From Periplaneta americana (taxonomy: Eukaryota; Arthropoda; Insecta; Blattodea; Blattidae), in NCBI RefSeq assembly GCF_040183065.1, contig NC_091122.1, forward strand, positions 154,650,455-154,714,454: a DNA stretch of 64,000 bases, given 5' to 3'. Position numbers and translations under genes: made by a program. Of this stretch, positions 34,643 to 46,189 are shown one piece after another. A model generated the notes under the pieces. The model was given only the letters and a program-made list of their open reading frames with translations, ran no database searches and had not been told where the DNA came from. Each line of letters opens with the position of its first letter. The first letter of the stretch is position 1.

Positions 34643-35083
34643 ATATAACCTTGAATGATAATTAAATATGTTCGACTCATTATTACATATAATGCGTCTG
34701 ACCTAACCAATTTTCAATCCCATTGCATAGACTATAATACACAAATATAGATAGATAATACAGTATTCATTAACTATATAGACGTTACTTTATATACCAG
34801 ACATGCCTATCTGAAGATTTTGAACCACATTACATAAAATAACAGGGTTACACATGGGTGGGTTCTCTATGCGGTTGGTTAACTGTAGATGTAGGATGTA
34901 GCGTTGTTATTCTTCACTATGTGAATATTGCGCTCGCACATCAGGACAAAAATGATGGAACCTTTGAGGACGATGTAAGCAGAATAAAGAAAGCTAATAT
35001 CTTTAATAGTAATGTCAAGTCAGTATTATTATATGGGTGTGAAACCTGGAAGGCAAGTAAAATTATCAAAAATAATTGAATTG

Positions 35084-35305
35084 GTCGGAGCTAAAAGGAA
35101 CTAAGTCAAAATATGCAGTTTTAGGTTATGCAACAATTTGAACAACGGATGTCATGCGCATCGAACGGTGGAAGAAGGAACTAAGACATTTAAATATTCT
35201 TTTGTCTTCTATAACATAAAAATATTATATTTGTTTATTAGTAGAATGTTTTTTGCTTCTCCTGAAAAGTTGTGAAAATGACTTAGTTCCTTTTAGCTCC
35301 GAGTG
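35084..35305. mobile_element. 222-bp MITE with ~24-bp TIRs
   Basis: Ends GTCGGAGCTAAAAGGAACTA... and the inverse TAGTTCCTTTTAGCTCCGAG. Flanks ATTGAATTG and ATTCAATTG are a 9-bp duplication with one mismatch. It splits the LINE coding tail. Confidence 0.82.
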
Positions 35306-35433
35306 ATTCAATTGCAAGTACCGGTAATCACGCGTATATGTTCCCGAAGAATATTAAGAATCAGATGGCCAGAAAAAAATCTCAAATAAAGATCTATGGG
35401 GGAAAAATGGGCATGTTAAAAAGAAATTAAATT

Positions 35434-36167
35434 CCGGGTTGCCAGATTTTCGCGTCAGGAATTCAGGATAGGTGTTGACACGTGGCTACACATTTGAATT
35501 AATTCAATTTGTAATACCTGATTTTATTCATTCTATGTATTTCAAGTAATTACTGTATATTGGGCCTAAACTTAAAATTTTGTTACATTTTTTGCTAGAT
35601 TACGAAATTTCCTTTGAATTATTGATAAAGTCTGGATAAATAACGTCATATTAGAGCGTGGTGTATAGAAAAAAAATGCAAGATTGTTTCAATCCTAGTA
35701 AATCAACTTCCAAAGAGAGTAAAGAATAACGATACTGTATACCTAATACATACTATAGTATTATCAGCTTCTAGTATATACAGTCACGAAGCTTGAGTTG
35801 TGAGAGTACTAGGAACAATAGACTGTGCCGATCCTATTTCGCATTGTCTGTAATGAGGCGACAGTAGCGATCCTAGTGGTTAGCAACTATCTACGGATGC
35901 ATATTCCCTACGTATTGAGCTTCGTGACTGTATATACTAGACTGTGGTATTATCGTTTTCATTTCAATACAACCCAGTAGGAAGAGTCAGGCGCATTGAC
36001 GACGACGTTGAACATAGGTTGGACAGGGTCTTGAAAAATGAATAAGAAATTTAAAAATAGTTTTATATAAATTTTTCTAATCTTTTTGGCATAAATCAAT
36101 TCAGGACACAGGACACACCATTAAAATCCAAAGAATCCTGGAAAATCCAGGACGTCTGGCAACCCTG
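35434..36167. mobile_element. hAT-like element, 734 bp, perfect 8-bp duplication
   Basis: It starts CCGGGTTGCCAGA and ends TCTGGCAACCCTG. ATTAAATT flanks both sides (35426-35433 and 36168-36175). Non-coding. Itself host to a MITE at 35766. Confidence 0.88.
35766..35946. mobile_element. MITE family 'CACAGTCTAG', copy 2, nested in the hAT
   Basis: GTATTATC flanks both sides (35758-35765 and 35947-35954). The left tip is eroded (AGCTTCTAGTATATACAGTC). Right end ACTAGACTGTG is intact. Confidence 0.9.
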
Positions 36168-36466
36168 ATTAAATTATAAATAAAGGAACGAAAATGAAAT
36201 TGAATAGGACGTACAACTTACATTAAGGAAAGGCAATGAATCTATTGAAAAGATGATTTTAGACTGGAATCATCAGGAGAATAGAGGAAGAGGAAGATTA
36301 AAACAAATATAGATACCAACAGTTACTGAGGAAATTACGAAGGAAGTGAAGAAGCTAACGCAAAGTAGTATTCGATGGAGACACTTGTGAATGGCCTATG
36401 ATCCTGCTAGGAGATAAAGCAGCAGCAGATGATGATGATGATAATTGGGGCACATTCGAGAAGAGA

Positions 36467-36549
36467 AGGGAAGAGAAGAGAAGAGAAGAGAAGAGAAGAG
36501 AAGAGAAGAGAAGAGAAGAGAAGAGAAGAGAAGAGAAGAGAAGAGAAGA
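36467..36549. repeat. (AAGAG)n minisatellite-like tract
   Basis: About 16 near-perfect AAGAG units; frames read REEKREEK, an artefact of the repeat. Confidence 0.95.
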
Positions 36550-37140
36550 ATTACATCAGGATTAATTTTTTTTTTTTACTTAACATTTCACGCACAAAAA
36601 AAGCCAGAAAGGTATTACCGACAGTATTTGAAGATACCAAAAACTAACCAGCCATCCAGAGACAGCAGTAAATTGAATATGAAGAAGATTGGGGTGTGTT
36701 CTATATTAAGATGAGCTTTCTCCATTTTAATGGAAGGCTGACAACTACTACAACCATCTGCTCGACGTAATTCAAATCAAGAAACTTTCGTCACGGTGTG
36801 ATGTTTAGTGGCATGTGTCAGCTATGACTTAAGGGCAACCATTAACTTCACATCCAACAAGGCACATAAAAATCTTACAACATAACAGTGGGTTAAGTTA
36901 CATGACTAAATGTTCTACGAGAAGTACCGGTTCTATAGTACGTATGAGCCACTAATTGAAGGAAGCGAGGACGGACAGAAATATATTTCTAAAAAAATTA
37001 ATCCTGTGACAACGATAAATATTCCTAAACTGTTGTATTATTTTTGTTTCATTTTCTCCGAAGTATAGAGACTTTACTTGGACAAGTAGGTCGTTGCGCA
37101 GAATACTTTACAAGTCGAAATTTATGTATGCAGAATTATA

Positions 37141-37608
37141 TTTTATGCTCGACCATGCCAAAATGTAGTAATTAAACACCTGGTAGCAGCCCTTTAATGG
37201 ACCTCATTACAGTACATCTATTCATTAAAGTTCAGGTGTTCCACCAATCAGAAAACACCATTGTAGCAATATGAAAGCGCAAGTATCGATTATTCTCGGA
37301 TATGCAATCGAAAGACAACAAAAAATCAATAAATCGCCTATATTTGAAATAAAGTCAGTTCTGTTACTATAATAATTAGCGTTAATTGTAACTAATATTC
37401 AAATAAATTCAATTTGTTATCTCGTTTTTCAATGTCAAGGTCAATGTCGACATCTGCTTCTCGGAAAAATCAACACTTTCGCGTCTGCGCACATCTCACA
37501 ATTTACGAGGTATTGCACAAGGTCAGTTCAGCGCCTCAGTGAGATAACAATAGCATGAATAGGCTACTTATGAATAATTTCAAGTTATAAATACGGTCGA
37601 GCATAAAA
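37141..37608. mobile_element. TIR element 'TTTTATGCTCGACCAT', copy 2
   Basis: Matches 21485-22023 across nearly its whole length, with short deletions in the centre. Followed on the right by AATTAAGATGCTCGTATG, also seen after copy 1, so the mobile unit may extend beyond the inverse tips. Confidence 0.82.
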
Positions 37609-37639
37609 AGTCGCATGAAACTTGACTATAATGGTAATT

Positions 37640-38655
37640 AAGATGCTCGTATGAAAATTATGAAACTCGCTTGCGCTCGTTTCATAAACACACTCGCGTC
37701 TTAATTACTACCATTATAGGCTCGTTGCATAATGTACTATTATAATAGTATCGCAATAAAAGAGACAGGCGATGTTAGGAAATCCCTGTGACTACATGGT
37801 AAAGTTTATACAGGGTAATGGAATTATGATAAATAAATCTACAATGTGCTGTAAGATTTAAGTGCGGTTTTGCTCGACCATACTATAATACGCTCTTTAC
37901 ATGTGACGTAACTGTGTCTTAATGACATATATTAAAGTACTGCTATTCATTATATTATTACAACTATCGATTTCCAACAAAGCATATGCGATATTGATTA
38001 ATATCGTACGCGCCACATCCCGCAAGCCTTGAGAGCACCAATCCAAAATGGCATACGTGAGTTTTGAAAGTGACGTTGCTCAAATCACTCAAATAAACAT
38101 TAACCCAACTTCAAACATTCCACTGGGAGCCACTCCCCAGATAAATTTCACAAATTGCACAATCAACAACATGTATTTAAAAATAAAATAAATTCTGTTC
38201 ATGTTAATTTTAATATTCCAATAAATTGAGTTCATTTCCTGTGTTATAATGTGTATTACTTTGAGGTTAAAATCTCCATGCCAAGCCCTGCAAAAAATTC
38301 ATAAATACGCTGTACACGTCTGCCATCTATCACTTTATGTCACTATTATATTGATTAAGCAGGTTGAGTGGAAGAGAAGGCCTTAACTCTGCCAGCGAAA
38401 ATAAAATATTCTATTCTATACATCTGTTGCACTACTCGGGAACACGCAGAAAAGACACTCACACTCGTGCCATCTGTTTCAATAGTCGAGAACACGCTGA
38501 AAATACACGCATGTTCATTCATTATCACTAAAGTAACAAGGTAAGATATTTGTAAAAACTCAAAACTTAAATGGTAATTAAGACGCTCTTATGAAAATTA
38601 TATAAACATACTCGCGTCTTAATTATTACCATTATAGACTCGTTGCATAATATAT
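37640..38655. repeat. Related inverted-repeat debris
   Basis: Blocks GTCTTAATTACTACCATTAT, GCTCGTTGCATAATGTA (37690-37735), TTGCTCGACCATACTATAAT (37869) and a second GTAATTAAGACGCTCTTATG / GTCTTAATTATTACCATTAT pair (38574-38650). These look like eroded tips of further members of the same family. 38354-38400 carries GTTGAGTGGAAGAGAAGGCC, also found at 59483. Confidence 0.5.
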
Positions 38656-38846
38656 TATTAATATACTGCAACCCCCCATGGATTATAATAAACTTTTGCA
38701 CTTTGGTTATGCATACTTAAGTGTATATGCGGAATCCCCTCGTGTAGGCTATAGGAATGGACTCGTTCACATTGTTGAGTTTATCGGATATGACGTAAGA
38801 GTTTCCAAGGCGACCAAAATCGAATGACATCAGTGTAACAAATAGA

Positions 38847-38848
<2 letters not shown>

Positions 38849-38884
<36 letters not shown>

Positions 38885-38926
38885 GTAATAGTAATAATAA
38901 TAATAATAATAATAACAATGCATTCA
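38849..38926. repeat. (AAT)n microsatellite
   Basis: About 25 AAT units with a few AGT; the poly-Tyr and poly-Ile frames across it are artefacts. Confidence 0.95.
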
Positions 38927-38958
38927 AGGGTTTCACTTGTAAGTTCAAGTGTATAATC

Positions 38959-39648
38959 TTTTCGCTGTAAGAAAAACCCTAATATTAACAATAGCACGTG
39001 ACTGAAGTGAGGCTTCATTGGCCGCTGTTTGGCGCCACAGATTCTCAGTACGTGTTCCCGCCTACTGTTGTACATTCTGTTTCATGTTAAACATTTCCCG
39101 TTACTCGTCAAGTAGGCCGAACCTCACTATTATGCATTCATTTGCTTAGGAAACATTTATTTTATAATTACTCTAATTAAAACTCACTTAACTTATTATA
39201 TAGCCTGCATTTAAGACTATTTGTTTTTCTCCGCTTTTGAGAGGGTTTCCACTCTAATGTTTAATAAGCACACACACCGAGGATGCAGAAGCTATACTTC
39301 AGTACCACGTGCTTACGTGGATAATTACGGATTCAAGTGACGCCAGCTTGTTACAAGAACAGACTACTTCGGTATCACTGTTTGTATTCATCCGCGTTCA
39401 TAGTACATAACAAAATATAAATGTAGTTTTTTTTTTTACATATTATCGTTTTACATGTGTGTGACGTTATATGTTTCATTGTATTTAACAACTAGAATTC
39501 ATTTTTTTATTTTCAAATAATACAAGATGATAGTTTCCAAAATACGGACTATATTTTCCTGCGTCGTGTGAGTGTTTGGACTGTGAGCCAATCACGGGTA
39601 TGACAGCCACGTGCTTGTGTTTACATTAGGATTTTTCTTACACCAAAA
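38959..39648. mobile_element. TIR element, ~45-bp ends
   Basis: Left TTTTCGCTGTAAGAAAAACC and further to GCACGTGACTG; right the inverse CAGCCACGTGC to GGATTTTTCTTACACCAAAA. The interior is non-coding. No target duplication is certain. Confidence 0.65.
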
Positions 39649-40069
39649 ACAGTATACGTAAGTCGTAGTCTGTACAACAAGAACACAGAGTGAAGAATCT
39701 GGACGATAATAATAGCTGATTTTACCATTTATTTAGACAACCTACGAATCGCATAGAGGACTTCTATCACAGTGGTATACCGATGGCTAAGAAGTGTTAC
39801 CTCGTATCTGTAAATTTGCAGGCGAATAAAAAAAACTGTTTTAAAATTGATTTTTCTCAAAATAGACAAACCTTTTATATAGGCCTATGCTTTTGCTTTG
39901 CAAGACCTTCTACTCGAGGAATTTTCACTTTGCAAATTTATGAACATAAAAATAATGTAGTTAATCTAAATAATAATGTAGTTAGCTATACTAAATGACA
40001 TTTTTGTAGAAACGAGATGTCACTTCTTAGCTATCGATATCAATATAATAGGTTACGTACTCTTATTTT

Positions 40070-40735
40070 AAATATGAAAATAAACTTATTCTGCGAATCT
40101 TTGGAAAAAGAACTCAGGAAGAAACTAATGAAGTGCTTTTTGTGGAGTGTGGCACTGTATAGGACAGAAATCTTGACGTTACGGCGAAGTGAAAAGAAAT
40201 GATTGCAAACATTTTAAATGTGGATATGGAAAAGAATTGAGAGTAAGAAGTGGAGAGACAAAATTAAAAATAGAGTCGTGCTAGAAACAGTGGGTGAGGA
40301 AAGAATAATACTTAAACTGATCAAGAAGACGAAAAGAAACTGCCTGGGTTACTGACTAAGAAGAAACTACCTACTGAACTAGAAGGATATACTGGAAGAA
40401 ATGGTGAACGGGAAAAAATTCGGGACAGAAGAAGATATCAGATGATAGATAATATTAAGAATATGGATCGTATGCAGAGACTAAGGGAAAGGCGGAAAAG
40501 AGGGTGGAGATTGTAGCATAGTCTAGTATATACAGTCACGAAGCTTGAGTTGTGAGGGTGCTAGAACAATAGACTGTGCCGGTATTATTTCGCATTGTCT
40601 GTAAATGAGGCGATAGTAGCGATCCTAGTGGTTAGCAACTATCTATGGATGCATATTTACTACGTATTGAGCTTCGTGACTGTATATACTAGACTGTGAT
40701 TGTAGTTTCCTGTGAAGGACCTGAATGAAGAATTA
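40070..40735 (+). pseudogene. LINE ORF2 C-terminal fragment, split by a MITE
   Basis: Frames read ESLEKELRKKLMKCFLWSVA, then LRRSEKK. After a stop and frame changes they read RIESKKWRDKIKNRVVLETV, then GEERIILKLIKKTKRNCLGY. This is the post-RT region of a non-LTR element, distinct from the LINEs at 33664 and 34940. Its coding end is interrupted by the MITE at 40517. Confidence 0.72.
40517..40697. mobile_element. MITE family 'CACAGTCTAG', copy 3
   Basis: Near-perfect ends CATAGTCTAGTATATACAGT and ACTGTATATACTAGACTGT. GATTGTAG flanks both sides (40509-40516 and 40698-40705). Confidence 0.92.
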
Positions 40736-42139
40736 ATTAATGTACTTTTAATTCGATTTACTACGTCGTACTAACATGCTATCACAGTAGTACAACATGT
40801 GCAAAGTGTAAGGTTACTGAAGCAAAAGCCTGAAAACAAGGGCCTCTCTTACCTAATAAAATTCTCTTCAATAAAATCAAGAACTGCTCCTTATGCCGTT
40901 CTTCAGTGTAGTTACCAAGTGACTCGTAAATAATAAACGAAGGTAAAGAGAAGTTTATGTTACGGTAGCGAAGCATAAACTACAAGAAAACAGGACTTCA
41001 ATGATTACTGCTCTTGAAATTGGCCAACGCGAAGGACAACTGGTTGCAATGTAAAAACTGAAAGTAGATACAGCCATTGATTAATTGATCAGGGTAAGCT
41101 GACAGTGACATTGAATAAGTATACGAAATAAGATTTTACAGTACGTACAGTGGCTGGAAACTATAAAAATGACCAAAACTCCTGGCAACATCTACAGTTC
41201 AGGATGTTCTATGATATTGAGATATGGGGGCATTTTAATAATAGGAGAAAATTGATGTAGGTCTAATAGAGGATAAAATAATATTGTAAACGAATTTTAC
41301 AGTTCCCAAATTCGGCGCCCATGAGAACAGCGATGTTGGAATGTGGTAGATATAGCAATAGAAAAGAAATTATGGGAAGAGTAGCAAAATTTTGATTTAG
41401 GATATTATAAATGTAAGATAAGAGATTATTAAGTTTAGTTATAGACATTTGATAATGAATGACAATAAAATAAACTTGGCTAAAAATAAAAATAAACTGG
41501 ATAAAAATGAACTAGGACAGACTGTGGAGAGAGATTCACGAAAAGGGAAACAATGTTTTAAATATTATTAGACAAGGATGTAAAAATAAAGAAAAACAAA
41601 TATTTAGTTATGTGAATAACAAAACTCCGATACAAAATTACAGGGAAGTTAAAACTGTATGGAGTCAAGAACTATATAAAACGATAAGCAACTGAAATGC
41701 TAGAATGGTTTTGGGTGGATTAGATTAGGAGTGCGGAACCTGAAAAGTTTTAGGGGTAGTACAGAAAATGACATATATATTATGTGCCGAAATAGAAGAT
41801 ATAAAGTACTACTGTTAAGATGACGTGTTAAGATACACTGGAATGAATGAACGCAGTTATGTGAAAAATCAATGGCTACATTTCAGTAATGAAATTGTAT
41901 TGGCCAAAATATCGAGAATTAGAGATAAACACACAATAAAATCCTTGGGAACATATTTTTTGAAAGTATGAAAAAGCGAATAAGGCAAATAAGCAAGTTA
42001 AAAATGTAAAGTAAATTTAAAAATGTAAATGTGTATGTGTGTATGGAATGTAAGCAGATCTGCCTACGTATGCACAAAATTGTACGTTGATAAGTGATAG
42101 CTAAATGACAGGAGGTCAATGCTGTAATTCAACGTTGTA

Positions 42140-42990
42140 ACGCACTGTAAATAAATAAAAAAAACGAGTGAAATAAATAAATAATTAAATAAATGAGTAA
42201 ATAAATAAGTAAATAAATAAATGAGTAAGTGAATAAGTAAATTAATAAGTAAATACGTAAGTAAACAAACATAATATAAAGTAAATGAGTAAATAAATAA
42301 ATAAATAAATAAGTGTATAAGTAAATAAATGAAGTAAATAAGTAAATACGTAAATAAATAAATAAAATAAATAAAAAAGTAAATGAATAAGTAAATAAAT
42401 ATATGAGTAAGTAAATAAGTAAATAAACAAGTAAATAAATGAAGTAAATAAATAAATGAGTAAGGGAATAAGTAAATACGTAAGTAAATAAGTAAATAAA
42501 TAAATAAATAAAATGTAAATACATAAGTAAATAAATAAGTAAATACGTAAGTAAATGAATAAACTAAATAAGAAAATGAAAAAGTAAATGAATAAGTAAA
42601 TAAATGCGTAAGTGAATAAATAAATAAGTAAATAAATAAAGTAAATAATAAATAAGCAAGTAAATAAATGAATACGCGAATAAGTAAATGAATAAGTAGA
42701 TAAAAAAGTAAATACATAAGTAAATGAATAAGTATGTAAGTACGTAAAAAAATAAGTGAATGAATAAGTGAATAAGTAAATAAAAAAGCAAATACGTAAG
42801 TAAATTAAGAAATAAAGTAAATAAAAAGTAAATGAATACGTGAAGAAATAAATGACTAAGTGAATAAATAAATAAATAAATAAATACGTAAGTAAATAAA
42901 TAAATACCCAAGTTAGTAGATAAATAACTAAATATCTAAATAACAAATTAACTAAATGAATGAATGAATGAATGAATGAATGAATAGACA
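42140..42990. repeat. ~850-bp degenerate AAATAAGT / AAGTAAAT tract
   Basis: Almost pure 4- and 8-base units (AAAT, AAGT) with drifting variants (ACGT, GAGT), ending in (ATGA)n. Several minus-strand frames of 115-249 codons (FIYLFTYLLIYLF type) are by-products of the repeat and not membrane proteins. Confidence 0.92.
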
Positions 42991-43536
42991 AACTAAGTGC
43001 TAGTTGTGTGTGTTTTTTTTTTTACTGACGTTTTTATCTTAATCATTGCCGGTTGTAGACTAGACTATTTAAACTAGTTAAAGTATCTTTCGGAATAACT
43101 GAGGTAAACACTGTAACGTAAGTCAGGAAGGACAGCAATGATACCAAACCTAAAGCGATATTTCCATGTTACTTCCGCAGGTTTAACGTTGAGAAATTCA
43201 TTATATCTAATTTAGTTTGGACACAATACATTTTTGAACATCATTTATTTATTCACATTTTTTATTTAATAAATTGATATTATTTTTGAACATCAAAAAT
43301 ATATTTCGAGAAAAAGACAAATTTGTGGAAAGAGATACAATACTGATCTATGGAGTAAGCCTATATAAAAATCGCTCCTGGACCTAAAAAAGGACATAGA
43401 GGCAAAAAGGAAAACGCTTACTATCAACTCCTTAGTGCCCAAGGAATATTTTCGTACAAAAACCGAAGAATGGTATTTTGGTCATAAGGTAAAAACAAAG
43501 TCTTAATGTCTCTCAAGACACTGGAGCGGTACTCAC

Positions 43537-43741
43537 GTGAAGTTGTCGGTGTGGCGTCTGCTGTGCATGTCCTGCAGCTCCTGCAGGTACTTCCGCCGAC
43601 GCTCCTCCTGGTATATCCTGCGCATGGCCTCGGCCTGGCGACGCGCCAGCTCCTCCTCGGACAGCGCCTCCTTGGCCTCGGAGCGCACGGGACTGCGGTA
43701 GTGGATCGTAACTTCCGACTCCACGTAGCGATGCGGCGACT
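43537..43741 (-). CDS. CAP: CAP/SORBS-like adaptor, coding exon A (most 5' exon seen; charged helical segment)
   Basis: First visible exon of a Sorbin-homology (CAP/ponsin/vinexin) adaptor. The acceptor is GGCAG at 43742-43746 and the donor is GTGAGT just below 43537. It starts with two bases of a split codon and ends with two bases (AC) that join the A of the next exon to give Thr. The frame reads SPHRYVESEVTIHYRSPVRS, then a strongly charged stretch (EALSEEELARRQAEAMRRIY, then QEERRRKYLQELQDM) predicted to be a long helix, ending RRHTDNF. I recall this segment before the first SH3 as conserved in insect and vertebrate members, and infer that it supports SH3 presentation or partner binding. 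The local GC content is far above the flanking DNA, which fits coding sequence. The upstream exons (SoHo domain, start codon) are not found up to 64000, so the gene is 5'-partial here. Confidence 0.9.
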
Positions 43742-43921
43742 CTGCCAACGCACGACAACACTTATCAGGTGCTGGCCGACATTGCTAATTACTGTAATGT
43801 GGCACAGGCCTGCGGGCGGTACTCCTCGCCAGTGACACCCATTCCACTGTTTGCACGCTCCTCAGAAGGTGTCAATTTAATTTGGCAGCTATATAACACT
43901 CCAACAGAGAAAGTCCGCTTA

Positions 43922-44800
43922 AGGCTGGTTCACAATAAACCGGGAACGAGAACCAGAATGAAAACGAGAAGCAGAGGACGTGAATATGAAAATTTTTGAT
44001 TCACAATAAACCGAGAACGTAGATGACTATGCATATCGATATGTATGTCAATAACGATATGTAAAGTCGATAATACGCATTCTGATGTTATTTGTGTATA
44101 ACTGACAAATGGCGTTCTCTCATGAGTACAAGGCAGCCAACATAAACACAGGTTAACCAACTTCGAAATTTCAACTGAAACATTTCATTAGGTACGGTAC
44201 TAAAATATGCCCATGAATCTTTATTATCACAACCTATTTTAAGTCTACCATAACGTAAAATAATTAGAGAAGAAACATTTGTAATAGAATAAAAATGAAC
44301 ACAACAGTAGTTATTGAATTGAAGCATGAATATGTAGTGTGTAATACAACCAATACAGTAATAAAATGTGATTCGCTTCCGATCGGTCTTCAAAGATACA
44401 GCTATTGAAAGACACGTCATTATCTTTATACGAGGCGCGCCGCTTATCGTAAACGTGGGGATTTTCCTCAACACTCAATATTAGAATCTCATCAAATAAA
44501 ACTTGCTCCATGATGCACAGCACAGAACAAAATAATGCATAGGTTATGTCACGGTGTTCTTGCTACAAAATATACGACGACAAAATAGCTTTTAGATGGC
44601 AACAGAATGAATCTAGTGGGCTGTGATCGGAAACGTGAACGCCAAAGTTGAAACTTGGCCAACTATCCGTTCCCGATCCCCGGCTCCGGCAAGCTTTTCG
44701 TTAATTGTGAATGCTCATATTTAAATGTATACATTTTTAACAATTTTACCGTTTTCGTTTTCGTTCCGATTCTCGTTTCCGGTTTATTGTGAACCAGCCT
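43922..44800. mobile_element. 879-bp TIR element with TTA duplication (PIF/Harbinger-like), copy 2
   Basis: Ends AGGCTGGTTCACAATAAACC and GGTTTATTGTGAACCAGCCT, flanked by TTA. Near-identical to 25488-26378 over the full length, differing by single-base changes and short gaps. It starts 180 bp upstream of exon A. Confidence 0.82.
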
Positions 44801-45100
44801 TTATTGTTACAACGGTAGTCCAGTGGCAAAGCTAAGGACAGGCTGAAAAAATCTGCTTACCTTATGTACAGAATGAATCAGGAGGAAAGGTACAGTAGAA
44901 CCCCGATTATTCGTCTCTCTATTAACCGATTGGCGGATTAACCGACTGTCTTTCTCTTGCGGGAATATTTTTGTGCTACAGAAATACATGAAGTACTGTA
45001 CGTTATTAGCATTTTATTTTTTTTCTAGAGAAAGCTATTACAAGACTTTACCTTTACACAGTAAGGTCTAATGTTCGAGTTGTACTGTATAACTTATATA

Positions 45101-45847
45101 CAGGATGTATCTAAATTGGTGTGAAATATTTCGGAGACGAGTTCCTGACATCAAAACATTAAATAAAGTTAATATGAACATGGGTCTGAAAATCATTCGT
45201 TTGGGAGTTATTAAAAGATTTATCCCTTCATTTACCGCTGTTTTTAATTGTTTTTTGTTTGTTTGTTTCATGTAGAGCAAATAAATCAGAAGAAAACGTA
45301 TTCTGTGAGTGAACAGAACGAAATGAGTTGCATAATTTAATTGATGATGTGCCTCTGTACGTCATCCAACGAATGTGATTTTTACACGATGGTGCTCCAG
45401 CTCATTTCAGTCTGATAGTTTGTAATTTTTTAATGATGAATTTCCGCAAAGATGGATTGATTGAAGGTGATTAACTGTATGACCTGCTCGATTGCCTCAT
45501 TTGAATCCAATGGATTTCTTCGTCTGGGGACATTTAAAGTCCCTGGTTTATGCGACTCCTATAGACTACCTGATCTTGACATTCTGAGAGAGTGAATCCA
45601 AACTGAATTTGACCAAATACGAAACACTCCAGCGATTTTCAACAGAGTACGCCAGAGCGTATAACGCAGGCTTAGGGGATACATTGAAGCAAGAGGAAGC
45701 CACTTCGAGAAATTTTTGTAACATTAAATTTGTCTTGTAACTCTGAAATAAATGATTTTCAGATCCATGTTCATATGAACTTTTTGTAATGTTTTGATGT
45801 TAGGAACATGTCCCCGAAATATCTGACACCAATTTAGATACACCCTG
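45101..45847 (+). mobile_element. Mariner-like element with ~100-bp TIRs, nested in pogo-like element
   Basis: Ends CAGGATGTATCTAAATTGGT and ACCAATTTAGATACACCCTG, flanked by TA. The inverse match continues over CATTAAATAAAGTTAATATG-type sequence. The interior retains LHDGAPAHFSLIVCNFL (D2 block), a degraded PHLNPMDFFVWG block, and a tail IEARGSHFEKFL. Internal deletion removed the N-terminus. Confidence 0.85.
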
Positions 45848-46189
45848 TATAAAATGTCTTCTTGGAGTATCAAAATAAATCGTGTTAGTCAAAGGATTAA
45901 AAGTGCAAATAACTGAGGGCCTTATTCATAGACATTATTAGCGTAGGCTTCCGGTGGATGATCAGCGAACTAACTTTTTTCGTATTCATAAACCAGTGTT
46001 AGCAATATGACATGATATGAATCCCGTACAAGTAACGAGTCGATAGCTGGGGCTAGTTTAGCACGCTCGTAGCGCGGGCTAGCGAAATGTCTATGAATAG
46101 CACCCTGAGGGTTTGGGGAATGAGAAACTGTGGCTCATCTTAGAATACGAGATTGGAGTCACAACTGTGTGCAATATGTAGCTAATCGG

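Larger units (their letters stand above)
34940..36425 (+). pseudogene. LINE ORF2 C-terminus broken by two nested elements
   Basis: Three pieces join into one coding tail. The first (34960-35082) reads KKANIFNSNVKSVLLYGCET. The second (35306-35433) reads KNIKNQMARKKSQIKIYG and neighbouring frames. The third (36176-36425) reads GNESIEKMILDWNHQENRGR, then TVTEEITKEVKKLTQSSIRW with a frame change. The gaps are a MITE (35084-35305) and a hAT-like element (35434-36167). Confidence 0.75.

Noticed and set aside
42064..42991. Open frames of up to 249 codons rich in Leu, Ile, Tyr and Phe, looking like multi-pass membrane proteins
   Set aside because: They are translations of the AAAT/AAGT repeat in three overlapping frames; no real domain, and all three frames are open at once.
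43506..43835. 109-codon frames on both strands around exon A
   Set aside because: GC-rich shadows of the real minus-strand exon in other frames.
44860..44890. Possible CAP exon ending at a GTAAGC donor on the minus strand (near 44872)
   Set aside because: No SORBS-like reading frame upstream; the sequence continues across the pogo insertion site as repeat-like DNA.
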